The position numbers were made by a program, and so were the translations under genes. This document shows positions 54,190 through 63,238 of a DNA stretch of 64,000 nucleotides, piece by piece (position 1 is the first letter of the stretch; each line of letters opens with the position of its first letter). Source of the DNA: JACKAL01 sp964400355 (GTDB taxonomy: Bacteria; Bdellovibrionota; Bdellovibrionia; Bdellovibrionales; JAGQZY01); contig CAYNTO010000004.1 of NCBI GenBank assembly GCA_964400355.1, forward strand, positions 1 to 64,000, in the 5' to 3' direction. Under the pieces are notes generated by a model. It ran no database searches. It saw only the letters and a list, made by a program, of their open reading frames with translations, and had not been told where the DNA came from.

Positions 54190-54205
54190 AGAGGCTCCTT
54201 TAAAG

Positions 54206-57200
54206 TTATTGGATGTTTTTGTTTCTTTCTGTTTTTGTTGCAAATCTCAATACGTATTTTTCAAGCGACTGGTAAAGTACAGGAAGTACGATCAGCGTCA
54301 GTAGCGTTGATGAAACAATGCCGCCGATAATAACTGAGGCTAAGGGACGTTGAACTTCAGCTCCCATGCCTGTGGATAAAGCCATTGGCAAAAATCCAAA
54401 AATATCCACGAGCGCTGTCATTAGTACGGGCCTCAAGCGAAGAGCTGTGCCTTCTTTGACAAGAGAAAGTCCGCTCATTCCACGACTCCGAAGATCGTTA
54501 AAATAATTGACCAAAACTACGCCGTTTAAGACGGCAATACCTGAAAGCGCGATAAATCCCACACCTGCCGAGATGCTAAAGGGGATATCTGCAATCATTA
54601 ACCCCAAAACACCTCCGACAAGTGCTAACGGAACACATAGAAATATCAGAGCAGTTTCAACGACATTCTTAAATGCCGCATAAATCATTAGTAAAACTAA
54701 AAGCAATGCTAAGGGGGCGAGTATCACTAATCGTGACTTTGCTTCTTGGAGGTTTTTAAAGTTTCCTCCCCATTCCATGTAATAGCCTGCCGGAAGGGTA
54801 ATGGTCGCAGCCACTTTTGCCTGAGCCTCTTCGACAAAGGACTCTGTGTCGCGTCCTCTTGGATTAATAAGTACAGCGATTCTTCGTTTTGTTTGCTCAC
54901 GACTAAAAGAGCTATAACTATTTTTAAACCCAAGATCTGCAAGCTCATGGAGAGGGCGTGTGGCATTGCCAGCAACACCCACCGGAAGTTGTTTTAGGGA
55001 TTCAATATCACTGCGATCATTTTCTCCTAGCCTAACTATGATCGGAAACCGTCTCATGCCTTCATAAAAAACGCCGACCTCATCTCCGCCGATACCCACA
55101 CCGACCGTTTCTATAACTTCTTGAGGTGAAACACCGAGGCTTTTTAATAAATCGTTTTTCGGATTTATATTCAACACACTGACTGTGCCTTTGGCTTCAA
55201 CCTCGACATCTCCGGCACCCGGAACGTCCTCTAAAACTTCAACTATCTTGTCTGCATATTCGTTAAGAATGGCTTGATCTTCACCAAAGATTTTCAGCGA
55301 TACATCGGCGCGAGTACCTTCCATGAGTTCATTAAATCTTAGTTGGATGGGTTGGCTTATAAGAATTCTTTGACCTGGGACTGTGGCTTCAAGCTCTGCC
55401 GTAATTGCGGAAACAAGTTCTTGTTTTGTCCTGTGCCGCCCGTTGAATTTGGGCCACTGATCTTCCGGTTTTAGCATTACATAAGTGTCAGCAATATTTG
55501 GTCCCATTGGGTCCATAGAAATTTCTGCTGTTCCAATGCGAGTGAAAACATGATGGACTTCTTTAAACTGTTTAATGACCTCTTGAGAGCGCTCTTCCAA
55601 ACTTACCGAGTGAGTTAAGCCCACTGATACAGGTCTAATAAACTGCACTGCCAACGATCCCTCATCGAGTTGCGGTAAGAATTCTCCCCCAAGCCTTGAA
55701 AATAAAATACCCCCTATAGCAATGGAAAGAACCGCAATGCCGACCACTATACGCCGTGATCTTAAACTCCAATCGAGCGCAGGCGCGTAAAGTAATCCAA
55801 TCTTTCTCATAATCCAGGGCTCTTTATCTTCGACGTTTCCTTTTAAAAAGAGACTCGCAAGAGCTGGTACGAGCGTAAATGAGAGAACAAGTGCTGACAC
55901 TATTGCAAAAATAAAAGTAGCGGCCATTGGGATGAACATTTTTCCTTCAATGCCGACGAAGGCAAAAACAGGAAGGAAAACTACCACAATGATTAATTCT
56001 CCAAAACCTGCCGATGTCCGAATTTCAAGAGTTGCTTCGTGAATTGTATCGTTGATTTCTTCGGAATTTAATCGACGCTTAAGAACTTGAGCTTTGTCAT
56101 GTAAGTGGCGAACACAGTTATCCAGAACGATGACGGCACCATCGACAATGATCCCAAAATCAAGAGCGCCAAGGCTGACGAGATTTCCCGATATTCCGTA
56201 GCGTCGCATAAGTATAAATGTAAAGAGCAGTGAAATCGGAATTACAATAGCGGTAATTAGGGCCGCTCTTAAGTTGCCAACCAGTAAAAAAAGAATCACG
56301 ATCACGAGTACAGCGCCAAGAATCAAATTATGTTCGACAGTACTTAGAGTTTCGTTCACGAGATCGGATCGGTTGTAGACCGGGTTGATTTTAAAGCCGG
56401 GAGGTAGGCCTTTTTGGATGCTCGCAATTTGTTCCGCAACTCGCAAAGAAACGGTTCGACTGTTCTCTCCGAGAAGCATTAATGCTGTGCCTAAAACGAC
56501 TTCTCGTCCATCATGGAGAGCAGCTCCAGTTCGTAACTCTTTTCCTAAAATGACATTTGCAATATCTCCAACAGAAAGGATTTGTGCATTTTCCAGAGTC
56601 CTAATGGGAACACTACGGATGTCTTCAATACTTGTGAATAAGCCATTTGCTTGAACAAGAAATTGATCGGCAGTTTGTTCAACGTATCCGCCCCCAGCGT
56701 TGCGGTTGACTTGTTCAATAGCCAGCTCAATGTCGCCAAAATGAATACCATAGGCAGCCATTTTTCGCGGGTCTGGTTGGATGTGATATTGTCTTTCATA
56801 GCCGCCGATCGAATTTACCTCGGCGACACCTTTAACGGTGAGTAGTCGCGGTTTAATGTACCAATCTTGAAGAGCGCGAAGCTCAGAGAGCTGTTTTAGA
56901 CGCTCATCTCCATCTGCGGGTTTTTCCGCTTCCACAACATAGTGATAAATTTCTCCAAGGCCTGAACTTACTGGGCCAAGTTTCGCGTGAGCCGTGGGGG
57001 GCAATCTTTCCAATATACCTTGTAAACGCTCAGATATAAGTTGGCGCGCTCTATAAATATCCGTGCCATCTTCAAAAACAACGGTGACTTGTGAAATCCC
57101 AAAACGAGTGATGGAGCGCACTTGAATAACATCGGGTACACCGTTTAGCGCAGTTTCAATGGGAAGTGTTACGGCCCGCTCGATCTCTTCCGGCGTCATT

Positions 57201-57364
57201 GCTTCGACTTGAGTATTCACTTGGACTTGAACGTTGGTAATGTCGGGTACGGCGTCAATAGGCAAGTTTTTAAAACTCATCCACCCAGCAAGAGCCACAA
57301 GGAGGGTGATGAGAATCACAAGCCATCTGTAGTTAATCGAAAGACGTACTAATTTTGAAATCAT
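54206..57364 (-). CDS. CusA/CzcA-type heavy-metal RND efflux pump
   Basis: 1052 residues, the normal size. The start is supported by AAGGAA. Two large periplasmic loops lie between TM1-TM2 and TM7-TM8. The HME-RND marker in TM4 is clear (ISLVSLGALDFGIIVDGAVIVLDN reads as LGALDFGIIVDGAVIV). The Met-cluster of CusA is not obvious, so Co/Zn/Cd or Cu/Ag cannot be separated. It works with an outer-membrane factor and an adaptor, both encoded upstream. Confidence 0.92.
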   Translation of the reverse strand: MISKLVRLSINYRWLVILITLLVALAGWMSFKNLPIDAVPDITNVQVQVNTQVEAMTPEEIERAVTLPIETALNGVPDVIQVRSITRFGISQVTVVFEDGTDIYRARQLISERLQGILERLPPTAHAKLGPVSSGLGEIYHYVVEAEKPADGDERLKQLSELRALQDWYIKPRLLTVKGVAEVNSIGGYERQYHIQPDPRKMAAYGIHFGDIELAIEQVNRNAGGGYVEQTADQFLVQANGLFTSIEDIRSVPIRTLENAQILSVGDIANVILGKELRTGAALHDGREVVLGTALMLLGENSRTVSLRVAEQIASIQKGLPPGFKINPVYNRSDLVNETLSTVEHNLILGAVLVIVILFLLVGNLRAALITAIVIPISLLFTFILMRRYGISGNLVSLGALDFGIIVDGAVIVLDNCVRHLHDKAQVLKRRLNSEEINDTIHEATLEIRTSAGFGELIIVVVFLPVFAFVGIEGKMFIPMAATFIFAIVSALVLSFTLVPALASLFLKGNVEDKEPWIMRKIGLLYAPALDWSLRSRRIVVGIAVLSIAIGGILFSRLGGEFLPQLDEGSLAVQFIRPVSVGLTHSVSLEERSQEVIKQFKEVHHVFTRIGTAEISMDPMGPNIADTYVMLKPEDQWPKFNGRHRTKQELVSAITAELEATVPGQRILISQPIQLRFNELMEGTRADVSLKIFGEDQAILNEYADKIVEVLEDVPGAGDVEVEAKGTVSVLNINPKNDLLKSLGVSPQEVIETVGVGIGGDEVGVFYEGMRRFPIIVRLGENDRSDIESLKQLPVGVAGNATRPLHELADLGFKNSYSSFSREQTKRRIAVLINPRGRDTESFVEEAQAKVAATITLPAGYYMEWGGNFKNLQEAKSRLVILAPLALLLVLLMIYAAFKNVVETALIFLCVPLALVGGVLGLMIADIPFSISAGVGFIALSGIAVLNGVVLVNYFNDLRSRGMSGLSLVKEGTALRLRPVLMTALVDIFGFLPMALSTGMGAEVQRPLASVIIGGIVSSTLLTLIVLPVLYQSLEKYVLRFATKTERNKNIQ

Positions 57365-57385
57365 AAAAATTCCTTATCCAATACT

Positions 57386-57895
57386 TTAATTTGCGCAGCT
57401 ATCAACTGTAGTAGAGGTTAGGTCTGCTTCAGCTAAACGTAAAAATTGGCCGCCCTTGTTGGCAATTTCATCTCCTGATTCAAGATCAGGTGAGGATATT
57501 TTCACTTTCGAGCCGTCTTGACTGACCACTCTTACGATTACAAATGTGATCCAATTCTTATAGCGACGGTAAACACCAGTAGTCTGCTTTATGTGAATTA
57601 GAGATTCTTTTGCGATAACCCAAGGGCCAGTCCCAGAAATTTCTTGAAATGAAACCCCCAAGTGTTGAATAGCCTTGTCAGAAAGCTGAAAGCCTTCGTC
57701 TTTATCAAAAGCTGTCACTGCGAGTTTAGGGCCAAATCGGGCAGATGCCGACTCGCTCTCCTCAGAAGATTCCTTTTGTTCTTCTTTCTCTTCGCTGACT
57801 TGAGTTCCTTTCTTTTTATTCTTAGCAGAGGAAGATTCTTCGCCAAAACTTAATGAGAAAATTAACAGTGCAAATATCTTTAATAACAAACTCAT
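57386..57895 (-). CDS. Very short RND adaptor-like protein
   Basis: 169 residues, against 350-520 for CusB/CzcB. The start overlaps the stop of the outer-membrane factor gene (ATGA). After a signal peptide and a Lys/Glu/Ser-rich stretch, only one adaptor part is visible: the membrane-proximal end (WVIAKESLIHIKQTTGVYRRYK, then VRVVSQDGSKVKISSPDLESGDEIANKG). The lipoyl and hairpin parts that bridge to the outer factor are missing. The downstream pump and upstream factor are full length. Confidence 0.65.
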   Translation of the reverse strand: MSLLLKIFALLIFSLSFGEESSSAKNKKKGTQVSEEKEEQKESSEESESASARFGPKLAVTAFDKDEGFQLSDKAIQHLGVSFQEISGTGPWVIAKESLIHIKQTTGVYRRYKNWITFVIVRVVSQDGSKVKISSPDLESGDEIANKGGQFLRLAEADLTSTTVDSCAN

Positions 57896-59217
57896 AAACT
57901 CTCCTCGAAAATTCTTCCATCAAACTTATACACAAGCCATAAGGCTTCGAGTGCTTTTAATTCTCGGTCATGTCGTCCTTTGATCAGATCCGCACGTTGC
58001 CTGTTGGATTCAAGTAGTAGAGCGCCAGGGATAAGGCCTTTTAAAGCCATGGAGTGGTTTGCGCGGTGGGTGCGTTCAATATCAGGCACAGTTGGAGTTT
58101 CCTTGAGCACGTCGACCGCTCTTTGATAAACTTTAAATTGTTCTGCGCGTTCATGGCTTTCGCCAGACTTTGTAAGCTCGATCAAACGCTCTGCTTTTTC
58201 TAATCCCATCGAAGCGTACTTTCTACCGGCCCCATTCATATTAAAAATCGGAAGCTCCATGTTGAGGTTTACACCAAGTAAGTTTTCTGATTGCGGGCCG
58301 CTTCGCTCAAGAATGACCATTGGGCCAAGTTTTAAACTGGGCCAAGAGTATGCTCTTGCCGCTTCAAGATCTGCAAAAGCGAGATCACGATCACGTTTTG
58401 AACGTAACACGCTAGGGGAATCGCCATTTGTCGTCGCTTCGCCGCTTAATACGGGCCACGCCGCGGGAGGAGTTGGTAACACAGGCCTAATTTCCTCTAG
58501 AGAATGTCCTGTAGAAACGTGAAAAAAATGTTCCAATGATTTTTCTTCCTCAAAAAGTTGGGCCTCACGTATTTTAGCATCGGCTTGTGCTAAACGATAA
58601 AGAGAGAGCGAAACTCTTTGTTCAGGTGTGAGGCTAAGTTTTACCCTTTGGGAGACGAGTTTTGAGAGTGTGGCTGCGGCTTCTTGAAGAAGAGCTTTTT
58701 CGATGTCGAGCTGTCGCAGTCGATGTAATTTTATAACCGTTTCGACAATAATTTCAGCTTGTACCTCTTGTAAATCCGCTTCGCTTTGTGACCATTGCGC
58801 TTTGGCTTGTTTGATTCGAGAACCGCGTTTTCCACCCCACTCGATGGGTTGCATGAGTCCAAGCTGAATGTTGGATTGGCGACCTCGACTATCAGAGTTA
58901 AACCCCGATTGGAGATCAACTTCAGGATTAGGAATTTGCTCTGCAACTTCTTGAAGACCTGCTAAATGTTCTGAGGAAAGTTGCGCGCGCCTTGCAAACG
59001 GATGCTTTATCTGCACACATTTTAAAATATCAGTGGCAGTTTTTGGTATTGGACATTCCGAATGCGATCCGTGAACGTGAGGTCCTGTTTCATGTGGGTG
59101 GGCTTCTTCGGAAGACCTTGCATTTTCAGTTGATAATAAAATGAGGGACGTAAAAAGAAAGACAAGCGGGATTCGATAGAAACATACGCTTTTGGAAATT
59201 ATGAAATTTGCATACAT
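57892..59217 (-). CDS. TolC/CzcC-type outer-membrane factor
   Basis: 441 residues with signal peptide (ending NARSS) and a His-rich start (HPHETGPHVHGSH). The OMF repeats are visible: LQSGFNSDSRGRQSNIQLGLMQPIEWGGKR and ATLSKLVSQRVKLSLTPE. The alpha-helical barrel half is intact. It exports metals through the outer membrane with the RND pump. GAGGA precedes the ATG. Confidence 0.87.
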   Translation of the reverse strand: MYANFIISKSVCFYRIPLVFLFTSLILLSTENARSSEEAHPHETGPHVHGSHSECPIPKTATDILKCVQIKHPFARRAQLSSEHLAGLQEVAEQIPNPEVDLQSGFNSDSRGRQSNIQLGLMQPIEWGGKRGSRIKQAKAQWSQSEADLQEVQAEIIVETVIKLHRLRQLDIEKALLQEAAATLSKLVSQRVKLSLTPEQRVSLSLYRLAQADAKIREAQLFEEEKSLEHFFHVSTGHSLEEIRPVLPTPPAAWPVLSGEATTNGDSPSVLRSKRDRDLAFADLEAARAYSWPSLKLGPMVILERSGPQSENLLGVNLNMELPIFNMNGAGRKYASMGLEKAERLIELTKSGESHERAEQFKVYQRAVDVLKETPTVPDIERTHRANHSMALKGLIPGALLLESNRQRADLIKGRHDRELKALEALWLVYKFDGRIFEESL

Positions 59218-59329
59218 AATAAAAAGTCCTCATTAAAACTGACTAGGGTGAACGGATAAAATTAATTAAGAATTCACTGCCAAATAGTGGAGCTAAAAAG
59301 CAAAGCTAAAATTGGCGTGATTAATGAAT

Positions 59330-59713
59330 TTAAGCCCTTGGAGGCTCTTTGGGACCTGATAGAATTCTACTAAGATAGATAGCTGAAGGAATCTCCTCAA
59401 AGCTATCTGAAGTAATTGAGTTAGAAACAATATTTTTCAAAGTTGGAATAAGAAGGTGACAGCATCCAGTTCGGCACTGGACACAGCCATCAGCACCTTG
59501 GCAATCTGTATCGGTAGATGTGTTTTTCTTGGCCGAAAGCGATGCTTGTTCAAAACTAGCTTGTGATTCATCCGAAGCATCAACTGAATAGCTCATCTCG
59601 TTTAGGGTATCCAAGCTCTCAGAAAGGTTTGAAAATTCACAGCAATCCGTGGTCATCGAAAAGACAGTAAATATAAGTAAAGCTGAAAAGAAACGATGTG
59701 CCAATGAGCCCAT
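59330..59713 (-). CDS. Small Cys-rich secreted protein near the RND operon
   Basis: 127 residues with a hydrophobic N-terminus (FFSALLIFTVFSM). Cys groups DCCEF and DCQGADGCVQCRTGCCHLL suggest metal binding. It lies just before the outer-membrane-factor gene on the same strand (112 bp away). Similar short Cys/His-rich proteins occur beside czc and cus genes. Start not well supported. Confidence 0.6.
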   Translation of the reverse strand: MGSLAHRFFSALLIFTVFSMTTDCCEFSNLSESLDTLNEMSYSVDASDESQASFEQASLSAKKNTSTDTDCQGADGCVQCRTGCCHLLIPTLKNIVSNSITSDSFEEIPSAIYLSRILSGPKEPPRA

Positions 59714-59862
59714 TCAATCCTTATCTTAGTTCAAATCGTATGTGGTGCAACTGAAAAATTATCTAGTATTCGATTTTTGGGTTTAGTCGATATAAAATAG
59801 GCACACTTTCCTGATTTGAGACTGATAATTAGAGCCCAGACTGCGGGCGCTTATCTGGAGGG

Positions 59863-59891
59863 TTACTGCTGCTTTGAGTGGCAGTAACTTT
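59863..59891 (-). terminator. Stem-loop downstream of the 67-aa gene
   Basis: GTTACTGC and its complement with an 11-13-base loop. Weak T-tract. It lies past the stop of the small HTH gene. Confidence 0.4.
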
Positions 59892-59938
59892 AAGGCCAAA
59901 AAATTGGTTGCAGACTTCTATCAACACTATAAATCATT

Positions 59939-60142
59939 CTATTTTTTTCTATTACTTTTTAAAACGAGTTCCTTATCAACCGTACTAAGCCACTTGTTCA
60001 ATGTTTTGAGACGAACATCATGCTTATTCTTTAGGAAGTCATAAAAGCGTCCGGAAGGAACGTCATGTTCCTCTAACCATCTATTAACAGAGCCGTATTT
60101 TTTTATAATAGCTCTTTTTAACTGAATCTGGACACTTAGCAT
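59939..60142 (-). CDS. Small HTH-like protein, 67 aa
   Basis: An HTH-like region fits about 12-55 (AIIKKYGSVNRWLEEHDVPSGRFYDFLKNK, then RLKTLNKWLSTV). No signal peptide. It reads as a small repressor of mobile-element type. Start not well supported. Confidence 0.55.
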   Translation of the reverse strand: MLSVQIQLKRAIIKKYGSVNRWLEEHDVPSGRFYDFLKNKHDVRLKTLNKWLSTVDKELVLKSNRKK

Positions 60143-60263
60143 TTGAATAGTATTAAGGAAGTATGTTAATTAGGTTAGGCACGAATGTGTGCCTAGGTAC
60201 GCTATTGTATAAGTAATTGATTATATTGAATTAACGACGATTAGTACATGCATGGAATAAAAA

Positions 60264-60755
60264 ATGGACACAATAGTTGAGTTTTCATCAAGGGGGTTAA
60301 GAAGCTACAAGCGTAGAATCAAATACCTTTTGAAAGAGATTGAAGAACTCGATCAACATGTCGTAACTGAATCTCTAGTAAATTTTTATATGGGTAAGTT
60401 TTTAAAAACCGTGCGTGAATGCCGAAACTTTTCACTTGAAGATATGGCTTCGATCTCGAAGATCGATGAAGTAAGGCTAATGTATATCGAACAATACATT
60501 ATTAAAGTAACTGAAAAAGAGTGGTTTAAGCTGATCCATTTGTTGAATGCAGAATTGGCAGCAGACCAGCTCATGCAAACTCTGCAAGAAACCAAAAATC
60601 CACAACTTCGGGAATCTCGGAAACAGCTTGCTAAAGTTCGGATAGAATGGGGCTTTTATGATCCGTTCGATAGAAGGCCAAGTGTAAAAAAAGAATCCAA
60701 TATCTTAGAATTAGGAAAAGCGCCGAAAGATACAAACACCGCCACGCGCACCTAA
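60264..60755 (+). CDS. Possible HTH protein, 163 aa
   Basis: A central XRE-like segment (FLKTVRECRNFSLEDMASISKIDEVRLMYIEQ) suggests DNA binding; the flanks are helical and charged. No ribosome-binding site is obvious before the ATG. It may be a regulator left on the edge of the metal block. Confidence 0.6.
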   Translation: MDTIVEFSSRGLRSYKRRIKYLLKEIEELDQHVVTESLVNFYMGKFLKTVRECRNFSLEDMASISKIDEVRLMYIEQYIIKVTEKEWFKLIHLLNAELAADQLMQTLQETKNPQLRESRKQLAKVRIEWGFYDPFDRRPSVKKESNILELGKAPKDTNTATRT

Positions 60756-61197
60756 TTAAATATATTCCATTTAATAACTCATATCAGTTTCGCAATATAA
60801 ATTACTATAGCAATTACCAATGGTATAGTTTGCATACCTATATATATTACATTGATATAAACCTAAGTCTTTCATTAGAAGCCGTTTTGTAGTTCTATGT
60901 GACTGGCGGCCCACACATGGGCCGCATCTAGCGATTAAAAACTGTAAGTGTTTTCGCATCTTTGTTTTCCATCCAATGAAAAAATAGAAGGCGTGGTCCA
61001 TCTTCGGGCCGTTGATGAAATGGGGGCTCTTTTACAAAATTCTGTGTGATTACAGCATTTTTTCCAAAAGTGCTGTCGCTTGGATGGCCCGCGCATGGGC
61101 CAAACGGATGTTCTTGGAAAACAAAATCTAATGTTAGCAACTATTTAAGCTGTGGCACCGTAGTTGCTCAATGGCCTAAGCAGAAAGGTGGCAAGGG
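60756..61197. other. Gene-poor stretch with two similar hairpins
   Basis: No supported gene. Two related palindromes occur: GCGGCCC-ACACAT-GGGCCGC at 60906-60925 and TGGCCC-GCGCAT-GGGCCA at 61085-61102. A minus-strand frame at 60928-61140 is protein-like but has no start codon or ribosome-binding site. Confidence 0.5.
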
Positions 61198-61687
61198 ATG
61201 ATATATAAAGTTTTAATTGCCGATGATGAAAGATCGGTCCTAGACGGTTTTAACTACCAACTCAAAAGCTATGACAACATTCAACTTGTATTCGCCAACT
61301 CAGCCGCCGATGCGTTGAAAGCCGTTGAAAACGATTCTAAAGGTTTTGCTGCTGTTGTACTCGATTATCATTTTGCGCAGGAGAAGCGTACTGGCGCTGA
61401 TTTAGCAAAAGAAATGTTCCAAAGAAATGCTGATTTGCAGATTATCATCTGTACGGGCGATAGCACTCATACTGCCATTTTGGAAAGCCTTAGAGCCAAA
61501 GTTCGTGATTTTGTCGATAAGAACGATATTCATGGTTTCATCGTCGCATTACATAAGTGCTTTCAGGTTTTTGATGAGCATTATCGAGTTATTTGCGAAC
61601 AAAACAAACCATTAAAGGCACGTTGGGAAGATAAGAGTTATAAAAAAGAAAGGGCTGGAAACAGCCCTGAGTCAAAAAATTTGTCAT
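61198..61687 (+). CDS. Single-domain response regulator (receiver), end unresolved
   Basis: Receiver domain of about 125 residues: acid pair Asp9-Asp10, phosphorylation site Asp56 (VVLDYHF), Thr86 (IICTGD) and Lys108 (FVDKND). No output domain is seen before the gap. The frame runs into the 100-N gap and reads on into the tRNA region after it, so the true stop is unknown; a one-base change near 61632 would end it at once. No histidine kinase lies beside it. Confidence 0.8.
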
Positions 61688-61787
61688 NNNNNNNNNNNNN
61701 NNNNNNNNNNNNNNNNNNNNNNNNNNNNNNNNNNNNNNNNNNNNNNNNNNNNNNNNNNNNNNNNNNNNNNNNNNNNNNNNNNNNNNN
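61688..61787. other. Assembly gap of exactly 100 N, flanked by the same 55 bases
   Basis: The 55 bases at 61633-61687 recur unchanged at 61788-61842. A placeholder gap with a k-mer-length overlap is typical of two contigs joined by a scaffolder. The real sequence may be continuous with a single copy. Confidence 0.9.
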
Positions 61788-61792
61788 AAGAG

Positions 61793-61823
61793 TTATAAAA
61801 AAGAAAGGGCTGGAAACAGCCCT
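61793..61823 (-). terminator. Terminator of the tRNA-Gln gene
   Basis: On the minus strand: AGGGCTG, loop TTTC, CAGCCCT, then TTTCTTTTTT. The same element also sits before the gap as part of the repeated 55 bases. Confidence 0.8.
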
Positions 61824-61871
61824 GAGTCAAAAAATTTGTCATCCTCTGGTTCGCAAAGGTTGACAAGTGGA

Positions 61872-61943
61872 TGGGGTACCAGGACTCGAACCTGGGAATG
61901 ATAGAATCAAAATCTATTGCCTTACCAACTTGGCGATACCCCA
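61872..61943 (-). tRNA. tRNA-Gln (UUG)
   Basis: 72 bases form a full cloverleaf: TGGGGTA pairs with TACCCCA, the T-arm loop is GTTCGAGTC, and the anticodon loop TTTTGAT gives anticodon TTG. CCA is not encoded. Its 3' end faces left toward the metal block. Confidence 0.95.
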
Positions 61944-62000
61944 ACAGAATGAAATCAAAAAATAGTGAAAATTGGCTTTAAAATCAAGGAGTTCTCTTAA

Positions 62001-62022
62001 AACCCCACGGAGAAGTGGGGTT
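62001..62022 (-). terminator. Rho-independent terminator of the secreted-protein gene
   Basis: AACCCCAC, six-base loop, GTGGGGTT, then TTAAGAG on the minus strand. Confidence 0.65.
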
Positions 62023-62138
62023 GTGCTGCGGAATGTCGCGATGCGGAGCTGGTTTATCAATCAGTTTAGCCTGATTGGGTGGCTAAAAGGCGTCCCTCAG
62101 AAATTTCTCGGGAACGGCTTACGTTTAATAAGTCATCG

Positions 62139-62567
62139 CTAATCGATAATGATTTTCACGCTCGCGGTATCAAAGCACACAGCAACTTTTCGGATGTCTG
62201 AGTACTTGATCTCGGTGTTGAGGCGTTGCAGGTAATCGAGCGAGGATTGGGAAAGATTCTCGCACAGGCCAGCGACCTCTGTTTGTGAGCCATCAACTTC
62301 TAGCCACACAGTGTGGTCTTCCTCGGTGAGGTCCACTGTTACTGAGCCTTTGATGTTTTTTGTCTTTGAGCTGAGCGGCTTGAACTTTATAAAGGCTTCT
62401 TCCCAACAGAATCCATAACCTGTGCTCTCGCAAATACTCGGGAGCTTGATGCCGCGGTAGGAACCGAGAACGACCGTGCTGCTGGAGGTGTTTTCTACGG
62501 TGAGGGTTTGGGCAAATGCTGGAGATGAGAGGAGGAGGGTTGCGGAGATTGTGATGAGGGCTTTCAT
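62139..62567 (-). CDS. Secreted hypothetical protein, 142 aa
   Basis: The start at 62567 has AAAGGAAAAACC ahead. Signal peptide ends at SPAFAQ. Four Cys (SICES, GFCWEE, GLCEN, VCFD) suggest disulfides. A beta-rich composition. No family recognised. Confidence 0.72.
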   Translation of the reverse strand: MKALITISATLLLSSPAFAQTLTVENTSSSTVVLGSYRGIKLPSICESTGYGFCWEEAFIKFKPLSSKTKNIKGSVTVDLTEEDHTVWLEVDGSQTEVAGLCENLSQSSLDYLQRLNTEIKYSDIRKVAVCFDTASVKIIID

Positions 62568-62758
62568 GGTTTTTCCTTTGTGGCGGTTGAAGTGGATGGA
62601 GGAATAACTTAAGTGCTCGGGGAATATCAATGGCAATGACGAATCTGAAGGGTGTTGTCACTTTTTTACAGTCACGGGACTGAGCCTTTGTCCTGAAGAT
62701 TGCAGTTGGGAGGGCTTTTGGATCCCCCCTTCGAGGGAATTGCGGTCTAATGGAGTCT

Positions 62759-63238
62759 ATGAAATACGCTCTATTATTTTTAGTTGGATGCATTGTGTGC
62801 AGCTTGGCTTGGGCCGTGATTCCTCCTCCTTCTGAACTCGTAGGAGATATGAATGACAACTCACTCGAAGCTATTCCCATCTGTAATCACTGGAGCTGTG
62901 CCGCTCCCTGCAAAGCGATTCATGCCCAGGCAAAGAAGGCTTTAAAGTCGGAGTCTGTCACGGATTGCATGATGACATTATTCTTTAAAGAATCCACGTG
63001 CAACACTCATGGTCCTCAAGAAGAGGGGAATCAGGGCAATCCCGAGGAAGGGTTTGGCTTGTGCACACTGGAAACGAGTTCGGACTTGCGCGCGACTCGC
63101 GGGCCTAACTGTATCGCGGCAAGTCCCACAAATGTGACCGCGCAAATTTTATGTTGTCGTGATATCATGAAAAAATTCAGTAAAGCGGGTTCTTATTTTG
63201 GGCCTGTTCGCCGTTCAGAGGTACCAAAATGTTTATAA
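62759..63238 (+). CDS. Secreted Cys-rich lysozyme/transglycosylase-like protein
   Basis: 159 residues from the ATG at 62759 (GGAG ahead). Signal peptide ends at AWAV. The core fits the small lysozyme-like fold: Glu78 in TLFFKESTCN, then GFGLCTLE at 98-105 (the G-x-G-L-x-x-E segment that SLT domains show as GLMQ). Eight or more Cys are consistent with an exported protein. It overlaps the next gene by 10 bases. Confidence 0.62.
   Translation: MKYALLFLVGCIVCSLAWAVIPPPSELVGDMNDNSLEAIPICNHWSCAAPCKAIHAQAKKALKSESVTDCMMTLFFKESTCNTHGPQEEGNQGNPEEGFGLCTLETSSDLRATRGPNCIAASPTNVTAQILCCRDIMKKFSKAGSYFGPVRRSEVPKCL

Noticed and set aside
60928..61140. 70-aa minus-strand frame that looks protein-like
   Set aside because: No ATG or GTG start, no ribosome-binding site, and a stop directly before the TTG.
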